Below are positions 18,509 to 26,821 of a DNA stretch of 64,000 bases, in pieces. The number at the start of each line of letters is the position of its first letter. Positions within the stretch are counted from its first letter, which is position 1. The stretch lies in assembly GCF_016767715.1 (NCBI RefSeq), contig NZ_CP050145.1, positions 4,092,001-4,156,000 on the forward strand. The letters are read 5' to 3'. Source of the stretch: Mycobacteroides chelonae. Its GTDB lineage: Bacteria; Actinomycetota; Actinomycetes; Mycobacteriales; Mycobacteriaceae. The notes below the pieces were generated by a model. That model made no database searches and was not told the origin of the DNA. It saw only the letters and a list, made by a program, of their open reading frames with translations. The translations under genes were made by a program, and so were the position numbers.

Positions 18509-18763
18509 TTATCGGTCACGTTTCAGGTCCGTCCGGAGCCGAGGCTCGTCTACTTCCCAATAGCTGTGCTCCTGACCGTCCAGCAGCACCACCGGAAGCC
18601 GATCACCGAACTCCGCTCGCAAAGACGAATCTGTGATCGCGGCCTCATCCACATCGGTGACGGTGAGTGGGACCCCGAACTCGTCGGCCAGGGCCGCCAA
18701 TTCACGCTGCGCACGTTCGCAGGCAGAGCACCCCACGCGTGTCAGCAGCGTTAGTGACGTCAT
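18509..18763 (-). CDS. Glutaredoxin-like protein
   Basis: 84 residues with thioredoxin fold: [20 protein letters not shown] (CxxC redox motif Cys-Ser-Ala-Cys), [37 protein letters not shown]. The cis-Pro is in LPVVLLDG. This matches the small DUF836-type glutaredoxins that precede hemA in mycobacteria (Rv0508, from memory). It may protect or reduce a thiol enzyme of the pathway such as HemA, but this is only context. It is divergent from the HAD phosphatase with a 98-bp gap. Confidence 0.88.
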   Translation of the reverse strand: MTSLTLLTRVGCSACERAQRELAALADEFGVPLTVTDVDEAAITDSSLRAEFGDRLPVVLLDGQEHSYWEVDEPRLRTDLKRDR

Positions 18764-18861
18764 ATGTCAATTCTGCCACCGGGTCCCCCGAGTTCCCGCC
18801 ACCCTCAGTAGGGTTAAACGGCATTCGGAAACGGCGGACAGGAAGGGCGGTTAAGCCGGTC

Positions 18862-19785
18862 ATGACCAGCCCCCAGATCAACGGCGACCCCCCTACCGAA
18901 GGCCCCGCGGAGGACCAGCTGCTGGCCGAGGCGTTCGCCGAAGACGTCGCGCGCGCCGCCTCCTTCGCCGAGGCAGACGCCGCGGCGGCCACCGAACAGC
19001 CCACGGGTCCGCCGCCCGCCGATCTGACCGCCGCCGCGTTCTTCGACGTCGACAACACCCTGGTGCACGGCTCCTCGCTGGTGCACTTCGGCCGTGGCCT
19101 GGCGCAGCGCGACTATTTCCAGTACTCGGACATGCTTCAGTTCGTCTGGGCGCAGGCGAAGTTCCGGCTGACCGGCCGGGAGAACTCCGACGATGTCGCG
19201 GCGGGCCGGCAGAAGGCGCTCTCTTTCATCGAGGGCCGCAGTGTCGACGAACTCGTCACACTCAGCGAGGAGATCTACGACGAGACGCTCGCCGACAAGA
19301 TCTGGCCCGGCACCAGAGCACTGACCCAGATGCACCTCGACGCCGGCCAACAGGTGTGGCTCGTCACGGCCACTCCCAAGGAGCTGGCCGAGACCATCGC
19401 CCGGCGGCTGGGCCTCACCGGGGCGCTGGGCACCGTCGCAGAATCGGTGGACGGGGTGTTCACCGGCCGGCTGGTCGGCGACATCCTGCATGGGCCGGGC
19501 AAGGCGCGGGCCGTGCGCAACCTGGCCATCCGCAACGGGTTGAATCTCAAGCGCTGCACCGCCTACAGCGACAGCATCAACGATGTGCCGATGCTCTCCT
19601 TGGTGGGAACCGCGGTGGCCATCAATCCCGATGCGGAGCTGCGGGACGTGGCACGGCGCCGGGGGTGGGAGGTCCGCGACTTCCGTACTGCGCGCAAGGC
19701 GGCCCGAATCGGCGTGCCCTCGGCGGTGCTGCTCGGCGCCGCGGGTGGAGCCCTCGCGGCCGCACTGGCCCGTCGCGAGAAGTAA
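18862..19785 (+). CDS. HAD-IB family hydrolase, SerB1-like phosphatase
   Basis: 307 residues from ATG 18862, which has GGAAGG upstream at 18841. HAD motif I is [11 protein letters not shown] (nucleophile Asp62, acid/base Asp64), motif II is [17 protein letters not shown], and motif IV is [12 protein letters not shown]. An acidic Ala/Glu-rich stretch precedes the domain, and a hydrophobic C-terminal helix ([21 protein letters not shown]) may anchor it to the membrane. Orthologous in position and sequence to Rv0505c (serB1), whose true substrate is unsettled; phosphoserine is one possibility. Confidence 0.88.
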   Translation: MTSPQINGDPPTEGPAEDQLLAEAFAEDVARAASFAEADAAAATEQPTGPPPADLTAAAFFDVDNTLVHGSSLVHFGRGLAQRDYFQYSDMLQFVWAQAKFRLTGRENSDDVAAGRQKALSFIEGRSVDELVTLSEEIYDETLADKIWPGTRALTQMHLDAGQQVWLVTATPKELAETIARRLGLTGALGTVAESVDGVFTGRLVGDILHGPGKARAVRNLAIRNGLNLKRCTAYSDSINDVPMLSLVGTAVAINPDAELRDVARRRGWEVRDFRTARKAARIGVPSAVLLGAAGGALAAALARREK

Positions 19786-19870
19786 TGATCGGCATTACCG
19801 CTGCTGATAGGCTCAGCGCCGCTTGAACTGTCTAGATTCGTACCTGACCTGCAGCGAAATGGGTTAATGC

Positions 19871-20338
19871 ATGGCCATCCGCCAAGACATCGTCGGAACG
19901 CACTACCGCTACCCCGATTACTTCGAGGTCGGCCGCGAGAAGATGCGTGAATTCGCCACGGCCATCAAGGACGAGTGCGAGGTGAACTCGGGCGTCGTGG
20001 CTCCCATCACCTTCCTGGCGGTCGCGGGCCGGCGGGTGCAGCACAAGATCTTCACCGAGATGGATCTGCCCATCAACGTGGCACGTGTGTTGCACCGCGA
20101 CCAGAAGCTCAAGTTCCACCGCCCCATCAAGGCAGGCGACCGGCTCTACTTCGACAGCTACCTGGACAGTGTGCTGGAGTCGCACGGCATGGTGACGGCC
20201 GAAGTACGGGCCGAGGTGACCGACGCCAACGGTGACCCCGTCGCGACGAGCATCGTGACCATGATCGGCGAGGCCGAGGGCCACGAAACCGACGCGGCTT
20301 CCATGGCCGCGAACATCGCCTCACATCGCAAGGCTTAG
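19871..20338 (+). CDS. FAS1-type MaoC-like dehydratase protein (Rv0504c/HadA-HadC family)
   Basis: 155 residues, single hot-dog domain: [21 protein letters not shown], then [82 protein letters not shown]. This is nearly collinear with Rv0504c as I recall it, a relative of the HadA/HadC subunits of mycolate FAS-II. Between KDE and VVAP this protein is about 11 residues shorter than the family norm (a loop containing HP.H.. is missing). The substrate is probably a 3-hydroxyacyl thioester; no catalytic HadB-type partner is adjacent. Confidence 0.85.
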   Translation: MAIRQDIVGTHYRYPDYFEVGREKMREFATAIKDECEVNSGVVAPITFLAVAGRRVQHKIFTEMDLPINVARVLHRDQKLKFHRPIKAGDRLYFDSYLDSVLESHGMVTAEVRAEVTDANGDPVATSIVTMIGEAEGHETDAASMAANIASHRKA

Positions 20339-21339
20339 CGGCCTCGACGGTCCTGCCGATAGGTGCTCGGGGTCGTCCCGAACCAGCGCTTGCAGCTTCG
20401 GGTGAACACGCTCTGCTCGGCGTAGCCGAGCTGCCTGCTCAGATGACCGAGACTCAGATCGGTATCGGACAGCAGTCGCTCGGCGGCTTCCCGACGGGTT
20501 TGGTCGACGAGCTCGGCGAAGGTCGTGCCCTCGGCTCCGAGTCGACGTTGCAGCGCCTTCGGGTGCACTCCGAGGTGTAAGGCGATGTCCCCCAAACCAA
20601 TCGCTCCGGTCGGGAGCAGCTGCCGAATAAGGACACGGGCCAGCTGACTGGAATCTGGTTTGCGGTTGGCCTGAGTGCCCGTCAAGTAGTCGACAGCAGT
20701 CTGGTGGGCGAGATGATCCTTGGGCAACGACTTCTGCATGTCGGTGGCCCGCAGGGTGAAACCGCCGACAGGCTCACAGAAGAACGGTGAACAGCCGAAA
20801 TAGCGCTGATACCCCGCGGCCGCGGTGAGTGCCTGGTGCGGTAGATGAACGGAAACAGGCCGGTAGCTCCCACCCAGGAAGTGATGCAGCACCCGCAGTG
20901 TGACACCCAGCGACAGTTCGACTGCCTGCGCCTGCGGAGGGGCGGGGGTCAAGAGATACTCGAACTCGAACCGGCACAGCGACGGATCCCGATGCGCTGT
21001 GACCCGAGCGCCTATCGCCGGACAGTATGCGCCCATGAACTTTTCGAGAATCGCGAAGGCATCGGCAACTGTGGCCGCTGTGCGCGCCGCCAAACCCACC
21101 GGCCCCAGGATCTCGATGCCCTGCCGCCGGGCCAGTCGACGACCGAAGTCCGGCGCGTTAAGGGCCGCCGCGGTTTCCTCCAGTGCGCGAGCGCCGTTGC
21201 GCAGGGAGATGAACCGCTCGTACGATCCGGCGTCTGCCGGTGAAACCCGCGCTCTGGCAAGCAGTTCACTGCCGTCCCCGCCGAGTTCGGCCACCAGCTG
21301 GTGATAGTTGGTGAGCGCCGAACCACGGATCACCGACAT
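20335..21339 (-). CDS. AraC family transcriptional regulator
   Basis: 334 residues. The N-terminal domain is of the AraC 'arabinose-binding domain-like' type ([31 protein letters not shown]), and the C-terminal double helix-turn-helix contains [41 protein letters not shown] and [25 protein letters not shown]. Divergent from the DUF1254 operon; four TGTC elements spaced 10–11 bp lie at and in front of its start codon, the likely binding region. It overlaps the convergent dehydratase gene by four bases. Confidence 0.92.
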   Translation of the reverse strand: MSVIRGSALTNYHQLVAELGGDGSELLARARVSPADAGSYERFISLRNGARALEETAAALNAPDFGRRLARRQGIEILGPVGLAARTAATVADAFAILEKFMGAYCPAIGARVTAHRDPSLCRFEFEYLLTPAPPQAQAVELSLGVTLRVLHHFLGGSYRPVSVHLPHQALTAAAGYQRYFGCSPFFCEPVGGFTLRATDMQKSLPKDHLAHQTAVDYLTGTQANRKPDSSQLARVLIRQLLPTGAIGLGDIALHLGVHPKALQRRLGAEGTTFAELVDQTRREAAERLLSDTDLSLGHLSRQLGYAEQSVFTRSCKRWFGTTPSTYRQDRRGR

Positions 21340-21380
21340 GTCTCAAACTGTCAAATATTTGTCTTCCAATGTCAAGACAA
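21339..21380. promoter_or_regulatory. Helically phased TGTC repeats, putative AraC-family site
   Basis: TGTC begins at 21339, 21349, 21360 and 21370, i.e. every 10–11 bp on one face of the helix. TGTCAA at 21349 and 21370 forms a direct repeat with a 21-bp period, typical of AraC-type half-sites. TTGTCTT (21359–21365) and AAGACAA (21374–21380) also make an inverted repeat. Located in the divergent gap between the AraC gene and the DUF1254 operon. Confidence 0.55.
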
Positions 21381-21448
21381 GCAGGTGGGATGTGCTGCAC
21401 GATCAACGTTCGGCGAACAAGATCGTCACCACAGGAGAGGGTGAGTCC

Positions 21449-22882
21449 GTGAAGGTTTGGTGTATGCAGTGGACCAAATTATTGGTCGTGATGAGCACCG
21501 TCGCATTGGCGGCGGGACTTACCAGCTGCTCGAAAGAGTCTGGTTCCCAGAAGCTTTCCACCGACGAGGCCAAGTCCATCGCCATGGACGCGTATGTATT
21601 TGGCTATGCCCTTGTCACCATGGAGATGACCCGCCGCGTGATGACCAACGTGGAGAAGGTCGAATCTCCCCGCGCCCCAATGGGACAGCTCATGCGGATG
21701 CGCGAGTATCCCAACGCGGCCTTTCGCGATGTCACCGCGCCCAATGCCGACACCCTGTACACGAACGCGTTCCTCGACGTTGGCAAGGAACCGTGGATCG
21801 TGAGCCTGCCCGATGCCCACGATCGCTATTACCTGCTTCCCATGCTTGACGGGTACACCAATGTCTTCGAGGTGCCCGGCAAACGCACGACAGGGACCGG
21901 CCCCCAGACTTATGCCATCACCGGACCTGGCTGGAAAGGCGAACTGCCCCAAGGAATCAAGGAATACAAGTCGCCGACGTCGATCGTGTGGCTACTGGGT
22001 CGCATCTACTACACTGGAACCCCGGAGGATTACGCCGCCGTCCACAAAATGCAGGACGAAATCTCGTTGGTGCCGTTGAGTTCGTACGGCAAGCAATACA
22101 CCCCGCCCGCTGGCACCGTAGATCCGAGCATCGACATGAAAACGCCCGTCCGTGACCAGGTCAACAATCTGAGCACCAAGGCATACTTCGACATGCTGGC
22201 CGCCCTGATGAAGGACAATCCGCCCACCGAGGCCGACAAGCCGATCGTGGAGAAGATGGCCAAGATCGGCATCGAGGCCGGAAAGCCCTTCGACATCGAC
22301 AAATTCGGTGCCGACACCGTCAGCGCCCTGCAATCGGTGCCCAAGGAAGCATTCGGCAAGATCATGGCGCACTTCAAGGACGCAGGCGAGAACATCAACG
22401 GGTGGGTGTTCACCACCAAGACCGGCGTATATGGCACCGAGTACCTGCAGCGCGCAACGGTCGCCGCAATCGGGCTGGGCGCAAACCGGCCCGAGGACGC
22501 CGTCTACCCCACCTCGGAGGTCGACAACACCGGGAAACCGTATGACGGGTCACGTCAGTACGTGCTGCACTTCGACAAGGATCAGCTACCACCCGCCGAG
22601 GGATTCTGGTCACTGACGATGTATGACGCGGGAATGTTCTTCGTCGACAACCCACTGAACCGGTACACACTGAGTCAGCGCAACAACTTCGCGACCAACC
22701 CCGACGGATCGGTGGATCTGTATCTGCAACACGACAATCCCGGACCAGGAAAGGAGTCGAACTGGCTCCCCGCACCCGAGGGAAAGTTCAACCTCATGCT
22801 CCGCCTGTACTGGCCGAAGGAAACGCCGCCGTCGATCATTGACGGCACCTGGAAACCACCCGCCGTGCAACAAGTCCCGTAA
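21449..22882 (+). CDS. DUF1254/DUF1214 domain lipoprotein
   Basis: 477 residues from GTG 21449, with GGAGAGG 8 bases upstream. The signal peptide ends in lipobox AGLTSC. The N-terminal half is DUF1254 (TAPNADTLYTNAFLDVGKEPWIVSLPDAHDRYYLLPMLDGYTNVFEVPGKRTTG). The C-terminal half is DUF1214 (PAEGFWSLTMYDAGMFFVDNPLNRYTLSQRNNFATNPDGSVDLYLQHDNPG). These exported proteins have no settled function. It is followed after 10 bp by a haemophore-like gene and then a Cys-repeat protein, so all three form an exported operon, probably under the divergent AraC regulator. Confidence 0.88.
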   Translation: MKVWCMQWTKLLVVMSTVALAAGLTSCSKESGSQKLSTDEAKSIAMDAYVFGYALVTMEMTRRVMTNVEKVESPRAPMGQLMRMREYPNAAFRDVTAPNADTLYTNAFLDVGKEPWIVSLPDAHDRYYLLPMLDGYTNVFEVPGKRTTGTGPQTYAITGPGWKGELPQGIKEYKSPTSIVWLLGRIYYTGTPEDYAAVHKMQDEISLVPLSSYGKQYTPPAGTVDPSIDMKTPVRDQVNNLSTKAYFDMLAALMKDNPPTEADKPIVEKMAKIGIEAGKPFDIDKFGADTVSALQSVPKEAFGKIMAHFKDAGENINGWVFTTKTGVYGTEYLQRATVAAIGLGANRPEDAVYPTSEVDNTGKPYDGSRQYVLHFDKDQLPPAEGFWSLTMYDAGMFFVDNPLNRYTLSQRNNFATNPDGSVDLYLQHDNPGPGKESNWLPAPEGKFNLMLRLYWPKETPPSIIDGTWKPPAVQQVP

Positions 22883-22892
22883 GGAGATGTCC

Positions 22893-23237
22893 ATGAAACT
22901 CGTTGCCACAAGCCTATTTACAGCCCTGAGTGCCGCAGCACTCTTCACCGCGGCGGCCGCGAATGCCGAACCCGAGCGTCCGCCGAACTGTACGGCGGCC
23001 GACCTCGCTGGAGTCTCGGCGGGCGTCGCCGCCTCCACCTCGAGTTATCTGTTCACCCACCCGGAGGTCAACGACTTCTTCACGAGCCTTGCGGGCAAGC
23101 CGCACAGCGAGATGCAAAGCGCGGTGAAGGCCTACTTCAGCACCAACCCCGAAGCCGAGAACGATCTGCGCTCCATCCGCCAGCCCGTCGTCGACTTCCG
23201 CGAGCGCTGCCAGCTGCCGCAGGAGCGGCAGCCGTGA
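22893..23237 (+). CDS. MHB-type haem-binding (haemophore-like) secreted protein
   Basis: 114 residues from ATG 22893, with AAGGAG 6 bases upstream. Sec signal ending ANA. The mature domain (C..ADLAGVSAGVAASTSSYLFTHPEVNDFF ... AVKAYFSTNPEAENDLRSIRQPVVDFRERCQLP) matches the mycobacterial haemophore family of Rv0203, with the two Cys that bridge the helical bundle. The Tyr and His of YLFTH correspond to the Rv0203 haem ligands Tyr59 and His63; the position of His89 is Tyr here. The next gene overlaps its stop as GTGA. Confidence 0.82.
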   Translation: MKLVATSLFTALSAAALFTAAAANAEPERPPNCTAADLAGVSAGVAASTSSYLFTHPEVNDFFTSLAGKPHSEMQSAVKAYFSTNPEAENDLRSIRQPVVDFRERCQLPQERQP

Positions 23238-23515
23238 GGCCCGGTGTAGCCGCGGCAACAGTCGCGGTGGCCTTCGCGGGGCTGCTGCCCATTGCGCCGC
23301 CCACGGCCAACGCCGATGTCTGCGTGGGCGGCGGGCGCCGAGTCTCGGTGAGCGGCTGCATGAACGTCGCCGACACCGTGCAGCGATACGCACCTCCGCC
23401 CGAGGACTACGCACCCTTGCCGGACGATCCTCCGCCCCCTCCCCCCGCACCGAACGTTCACGCGTGCGTGGGCTACAACGGCCGCTGGGTAAGCGCGAGC
23501 GGCTGCAACCCCTGA
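23234..23515 (+). CDS. Secreted twin CVG-repeat protein with proline-rich linker
   Basis: 93 residues, GTG start overlapping the preceding stop. A signal peptide ends PTANA-D. The mature protein has two copies of one short motif: CVGGGRRVSVSGC (Cys30, Cys42) and CVGYNGRWVSASGC (Cys78, Cys91), joined by a Tyr/Pro/Asp linker with six consecutive prolines. I do not know a named family. The paired Cys suggest one disulfide per repeat. Co-transcription with the MHB protein and the DUF1254 lipoprotein suggests a cell-surface job. Confidence 0.78.
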   Translation: MRPGVAAATVAVAFAGLLPIAPPTANADVCVGGGRRVSVSGCMNVADTVQRYAPPPEDYAPLPDDPPPPPPAPNVHACVGYNGRWVSASGCNP

Positions 23516-23538
23516 CGGTGCGCGGCTAGCCGTCTTTT
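23514..23538 (+). terminator. Rho-independent-like terminator after the DUF1254–MHB–CVG operon
   Basis: GACGG (23514–23518) pairs with CCGTC (23530–23534), followed directly by TTTT. The stem sits just after the CVG-gene stop and overlaps the end of the convergent 79-codon gene. The loop is 11 bases and the T-run short, so strength is uncertain. Confidence 0.5.
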
Positions 23539-23765
23539 CCGAGGCCGGCGATGTAGTCGACAAGAGCCGGATGCAGTCGATGCCGCCGGAAATCGGCGGC
23601 CGGGTCGGGACGCCAGAAGATCGGCAGTTCGTTATCTTCGGCTGCGCGATGACACTTCAGCAGCAAGTCGTCGTTCAGTGGTTCGGCGGCCCGTCGACGC
23701 AGCGCCGATTTGAGCTCGCCGGGAAGTGCCTCCCACACCGCTTCCGGCTTCAGATCCACGCTCAC
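23526..23765 (-). CDS. Hypothetical 79-residue protein
   Basis: MSVDLKPEAVWEALPGELKSALRRRAAEPLNDDLLLKCHRAAEDNELPIFWRPD...: small, soluble, helical, without signal peptide. The GTG start overlaps the stop of the upstream DUF4352 gene by four bases (GTGA), so it is real and translationally coupled. No family recognised. It may be a partner of the membrane-bound DUF4352 protein. Confidence 0.65.
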   Translation of the reverse strand: MSVDLKPEAVWEALPGELKSALRRRAAEPLNDDLLLKCHRAAEDNELPIFWRPDPAADFRRHRLHPALVDYIAGLGKDG

Positions 23766-24364
23766 TGCGCCAGGCCGCTGTTGCCCATATCGGCCAAACT
23801 CAGCTGAGTGCCCGGGGCCGCCGGCGAGTCACGGAGGATGATCGCCGACGGCTCGGCGCCCTCGGGAATGTCGAACGCGATGGACGCCACGATGCTGTCG
23901 CCGGGATCGATGTCCGCACCGAGCACAGGCTGAGAGGCGTTCTGGTCCGCACCCACGGTTTGATCACCGGCGACAAGTTGCTGAATAGCCGGCTCGAACC
24001 GCTGGCGATCGGTGCCGTCGTTGATCACGCGCACTCCGACCAGAACGTGGCCGCCCTGCGCATTCTCGGGCAGCCCAGGATCGCCCGCGACCAGATACGC
24101 CGTGACGTCGGTCACCGCGATGGCTAACTGGCCGGAACGCCCCTGATGCCCGAGGTCGGCCGCTTCGGGCGTCACCGAAGCAACTTCACTGACTGGCATC
24201 GATCGAGGGATGCTGATGTTTCTACCGTCGTCGAGACCCAATAGTGTGGCAACCACAATGAAGGTCGCAATAACGCCGCCGAACAGCATCGGCGCTGCAG
24301 GAAAATCGCCACCCGGGGAGAAGTGGGCAATACCACCCTGACCCTCCAGCGAAGGTTGAGTCAC
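23762..24364 (-). CDS. Membrane-anchored DUF4352 domain protein
   Basis: 200 residues from GTG 24364, which has AGGAT about 7 bases upstream. One transmembrane helix (LFGGVIATFIVVATLLGL, about residues 27–45) is followed by an outside domain: SGQLAIAVTDVTAYLVAGDP...GGHVLVGVRVINDGTDRQRFEPAIQQLVAGDQTVGAD...IDPGDSIVASIAFDIPEGAEPSAIILRDS, the immunoglobulin-like DUF4352/MPT63-type pattern. Overlaps the 79-codon gene downstream. Function unknown; such domains usually bind cell-surface partners. Confidence 0.78.
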   Translation of the reverse strand: MTQPSLEGQGGIAHFSPGGDFPAAPMLFGGVIATFIVVATLLGLDDGRNISIPRSMPVSEVASVTPEAADLGHQGRSGQLAIAVTDVTAYLVAGDPGLPENAQGGHVLVGVRVINDGTDRQRFEPAIQQLVAGDQTVGADQNASQPVLGADIDPGDSIVASIAFDIPEGAEPSAIILRDSPAAPGTQLSLADMGNSGLAQ

Positions 24365-24703
24365 AATACTAATCCTCAATTCGGGGTAGCGGTACAACAG
24401 CTGAGCGCCCCCGCGATTGACTAAAGGCTAACATCAATAGAGCCTATCGGCACGTCGGTACATTCGTTACCGACCAGGGCCAGTCGTTTGCGAGGAAAGG
24501 CCGCCAACACGGGGCTTCTCACCGATGCGGCTTTGCTGATTTGAGCGCAGCCCAGCAGGCTCCCCGGCACGACGTGCGATGACGGCAGCAAGTGAGCAGC
24601 GAGGGCGCCGCACAGACGGGCTAGTTAGCGGTTGGATCTCCGTGGGCACCCCGGACCGCAGGCGGCAATGACGCGGCCGCCCCCACTCGGCGCCGAATCC
24701 TCT
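24365..24703. other. Intergenic stretch without a recognised gene
   Basis: About 340 bp between the DUF4352 gene start and the end of the NMO-type gene. I see no convincing coding frame, RNA gene or strong inverted repeat. The left part must hold the promoter of the minus-strand DUF4352 gene. Confidence 0.6.
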
Positions 24704-25633
24704 TCAGCTGTATTGGGCTGCGAGCTTGCCGATCACCGCGGTGAACTCGTCCATGGTGGTGTCGAGAATGTCCCGCACAGACTCGACCGCACCGATGCGC
24801 CCGGCCACCTGCCCGCCGAGTGGCACGAAGGTGTCCATATCGCCCCCGAAGTAGAGGTCCAACGGATTCCCGGTCTCCATGAGCGACACCAGATCCCGTC
24901 GTTCCATCTCTTCGGTGCGCTCGCTGCGCAAGGCGCGCAGACCTGGCTTGGTCAGCCTGTTCAGTAGCACGGTGTCGGTCTCGCGCGCAGCGACCACCGC
25001 CGCCTTCCAGTTGCCGTGGATGGGTGACTCGGCGGCCGACATCATCCGGGTACCCATCTGCACACCCTCGGCGCCGAGCGCGAAAGCCGCCGCCATCGAT
25101 GCACCGTCACAGATACCGCCGGCGGCGATGATCGGAACGTCCACCTGCGAGCGCACCAGTGGCAGCAACACCATGGTCGACGCACCCTTGGGATCCTTGA
25201 AACCGCCGCCTTCGACGCCTTCCACCACCAGGCCGTCCACTCCCGCGTCGACAGCCTTGAGGGCGGCCGCGAGCGTCGGGACGACATGAAAGACGGTAAG
25301 GCCATTGTCCTTGAGGATCCGGGTGTACTTGTTGGGGTCGCCCGCGCTGGTGGTCACGAACGTCACGCCCTGATCGACCACAAACTGCGCGATGGAGGGG
25401 TCTCGCACGAAAGCCTGTGCGATGTTCACCCCGAATGGTTTGTCGGTGAGCTCACGCATGAGGCGAATCTCGCCCTTGATGGCATCGAGCTCGCCCGAGC
25501 TTGTTTCGATGATGCCGAGCCCGCCGGCTTCGCAGACCGCGCTGGCCAGCTGGGATCGCGCGATCCAGCCCATCGGAGCCTGCACGATCGGCCGCTCGAT
25601 ACCCAGCAGTTCGGTTACCCGGTTGGTGATCAC
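24704..25633 (-). CDS. Nitronate monooxygenase (2-nitropropane dioxygenase) family FMN protein
   Basis: 309-residue TIM barrel: ERPIVQAPMGWIARSQLASAVCEAGGLGIIETSS (N-terminal FMN region), GVDGLVVEGVEGGGFKDPKG, DVPIIAAGGICDGASMAAAFALGAEGVQMGTRMM (phosphate-binding). Members oxidise propionate-3-nitronate, but many, including the related FabK enoyl-ACP reductases, do other FMN chemistry, so substrate is open. GTG 25633 is the start. Monocistronic, preceding the Rv0502-like gene cluster on the same strand. Confidence 0.85.
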   Translation of the reverse strand: MITNRVTELLGIERPIVQAPMGWIARSQLASAVCEAGGLGIIETSSGELDAIKGEIRLMRELTDKPFGVNIAQAFVRDPSIAQFVVDQGVTFVTTSAGDPNKYTRILKDNGLTVFHVVPTLAAALKAVDAGVDGLVVEGVEGGGFKDPKGASTMVLLPLVRSQVDVPIIAAGGICDGASMAAAFALGAEGVQMGTRMMSAAESPIHGNWKAAVVAARETDTVLLNRLTKPGLRALRSERTEEMERRDLVSLMETGNPLDLYFGGDMDTFVPLGGQVAGRIGAVESVRDILDTTMDEFTAVIGKLAAQYS

Positions 25634-25725
25634 GCATCGAACTTACGCCGCCCGCACTGTGCCCCGCGGCGAGGATCTGCGATACGAAACCGCCAGTACA
25701 CGGCGTATCGGCGTAGAGGGAAGAC

Positions 25726-26799
25726 CTAGCCGAAGAACATGTTGCGACGACCCGCGAGCAGCCGGTACAGCGTCTGCTGGATGGTCTCGCGGACCTGGTC
25801 GGTGACCTCGAATGTCACCATCGGATCGTCGGCCGCCGTCTCGTCAAACCCGTCCGTGGGGATCGGTGTACCGAACTCGATATGCCACTTGGACGGCAGC
25901 GGCACCAACCCGACGGGGCCTGCCGCCGGGAACAGCGGCGTCACCGGGAAGTAGGGCAGACCGAACAATCGGGCGATCACCTTCAGGTCGGCGATCATCG
26001 GGTAGATCTCCTCGGACCCGACGATCGAGCACGGGATGATCGGCGCTCCGGTACGAATGGCAGCCGCGACGAATCCTCCACGGCCGAATCTCTGCAGCTT
26101 GTAGCGATCCTTGAACGGCTTACCCAGTCCCTTGTATCCCTCGGGGAACACGGCGGTCAGCTCGCCCGCGGACAGTAGCCGGTGCGCGTCGGCAGTGCAC
26201 GCCAGCGTATGACCCGCCTTTCGCGCCAACTGTCCCAGGAACGGTGCATCGAACACCATGTCGGCGGCAAGGTTGCGCAGGGTGCGGTTGCCGGGGCACC
26301 GGTCATGCACGGCCACCGAGAGCATCAGCCCGTCGAGCGGCAGCACACCCGCATGGTTAGCCACAACCAAGGCCCCACCGGTCGCGGGAATGTTCTCGAC
26401 CCCGGTCACGTCCACCCTGAACCATCGGTTGAACAGTGGCCTGAGCAAAGGAAGTAGCAGCGATTCGTTGAGGTGCTCGTCGAATCCGAAATCGTCGACG
26501 CTGTAGTCGCCGCCGACTCGGCGGCGAATGAACTCAGCGACGGCGGCGATGTTGGCCGCGAGGGCAGTCAGCGACTCTTCATCGCCCAGAGGGGCGTTGC
26601 CCTGTGCCGCGCGAATCTCGTTGAGGTCGTGGATGACTGCGGCGGTATCCGCGGAATCTCCAGTCGGCGCATCGTTGGCCAACGATGACGGATGCCGCCG
26701 GCCGGCATCGGCCCGCGCCTCGGCCCGGCGAGCGCGTGCAGCATGGCGTTCTGAATTAACCTGCAGTTGAATGACTTTCGCCTTTGTGTCGCCTGCCAT
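25726..26799 (-). CDS. Lysophospholipid/DAGAT-like acyltransferase (Rv0502-type)
   Basis: 357 residues from ATG 26799, with GGAGG 8 bases upstream. After about 110 residues of charged helical N-terminus comes the acyltransferase core: GALVVANHAGVLPLDGLML (catalytic His in NHxG, Asp after six residues) and ELTAVFPEGYKGLGKPFKDRYKLQRFGRGGFVAAAIRTGAPIIPCSIVGSEEIYP (FPEG acyl/phosphate site). It probably transfers an acyl chain to a glycerolipid. It is 22 bp from the galE2-like gene, in the conserved mycobacterial order with bS22 and proC. Confidence 0.85.
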   Translation of the reverse strand: MAGDTKAKVIQLQVNSERHAARARRAEARADAGRRHPSSLANDAPTGDSADTAAVIHDLNEIRAAQGNAPLGDEESLTALAANIAAVAEFIRRRVGGDYSVDDFGFDEHLNESLLLPLLRPLFNRWFRVDVTGVENIPATGGALVVANHAGVLPLDGLMLSVAVHDRCPGNRTLRNLAADMVFDAPFLGQLARKAGHTLACTADAHRLLSAGELTAVFPEGYKGLGKPFKDRYKLQRFGRGGFVAAAIRTGAPIIPCSIVGSEEIYPMIADLKVIARLFGLPYFPVTPLFPAAGPVGLVPLPSKWHIEFGTPIPTDGFDETAADDPMVTFEVTDQVRETIQQTLYRLLAGRRNMFFG

Positions 26800-26821
26800 G
26801 CTTCTCACCTCCGCCCTATGT

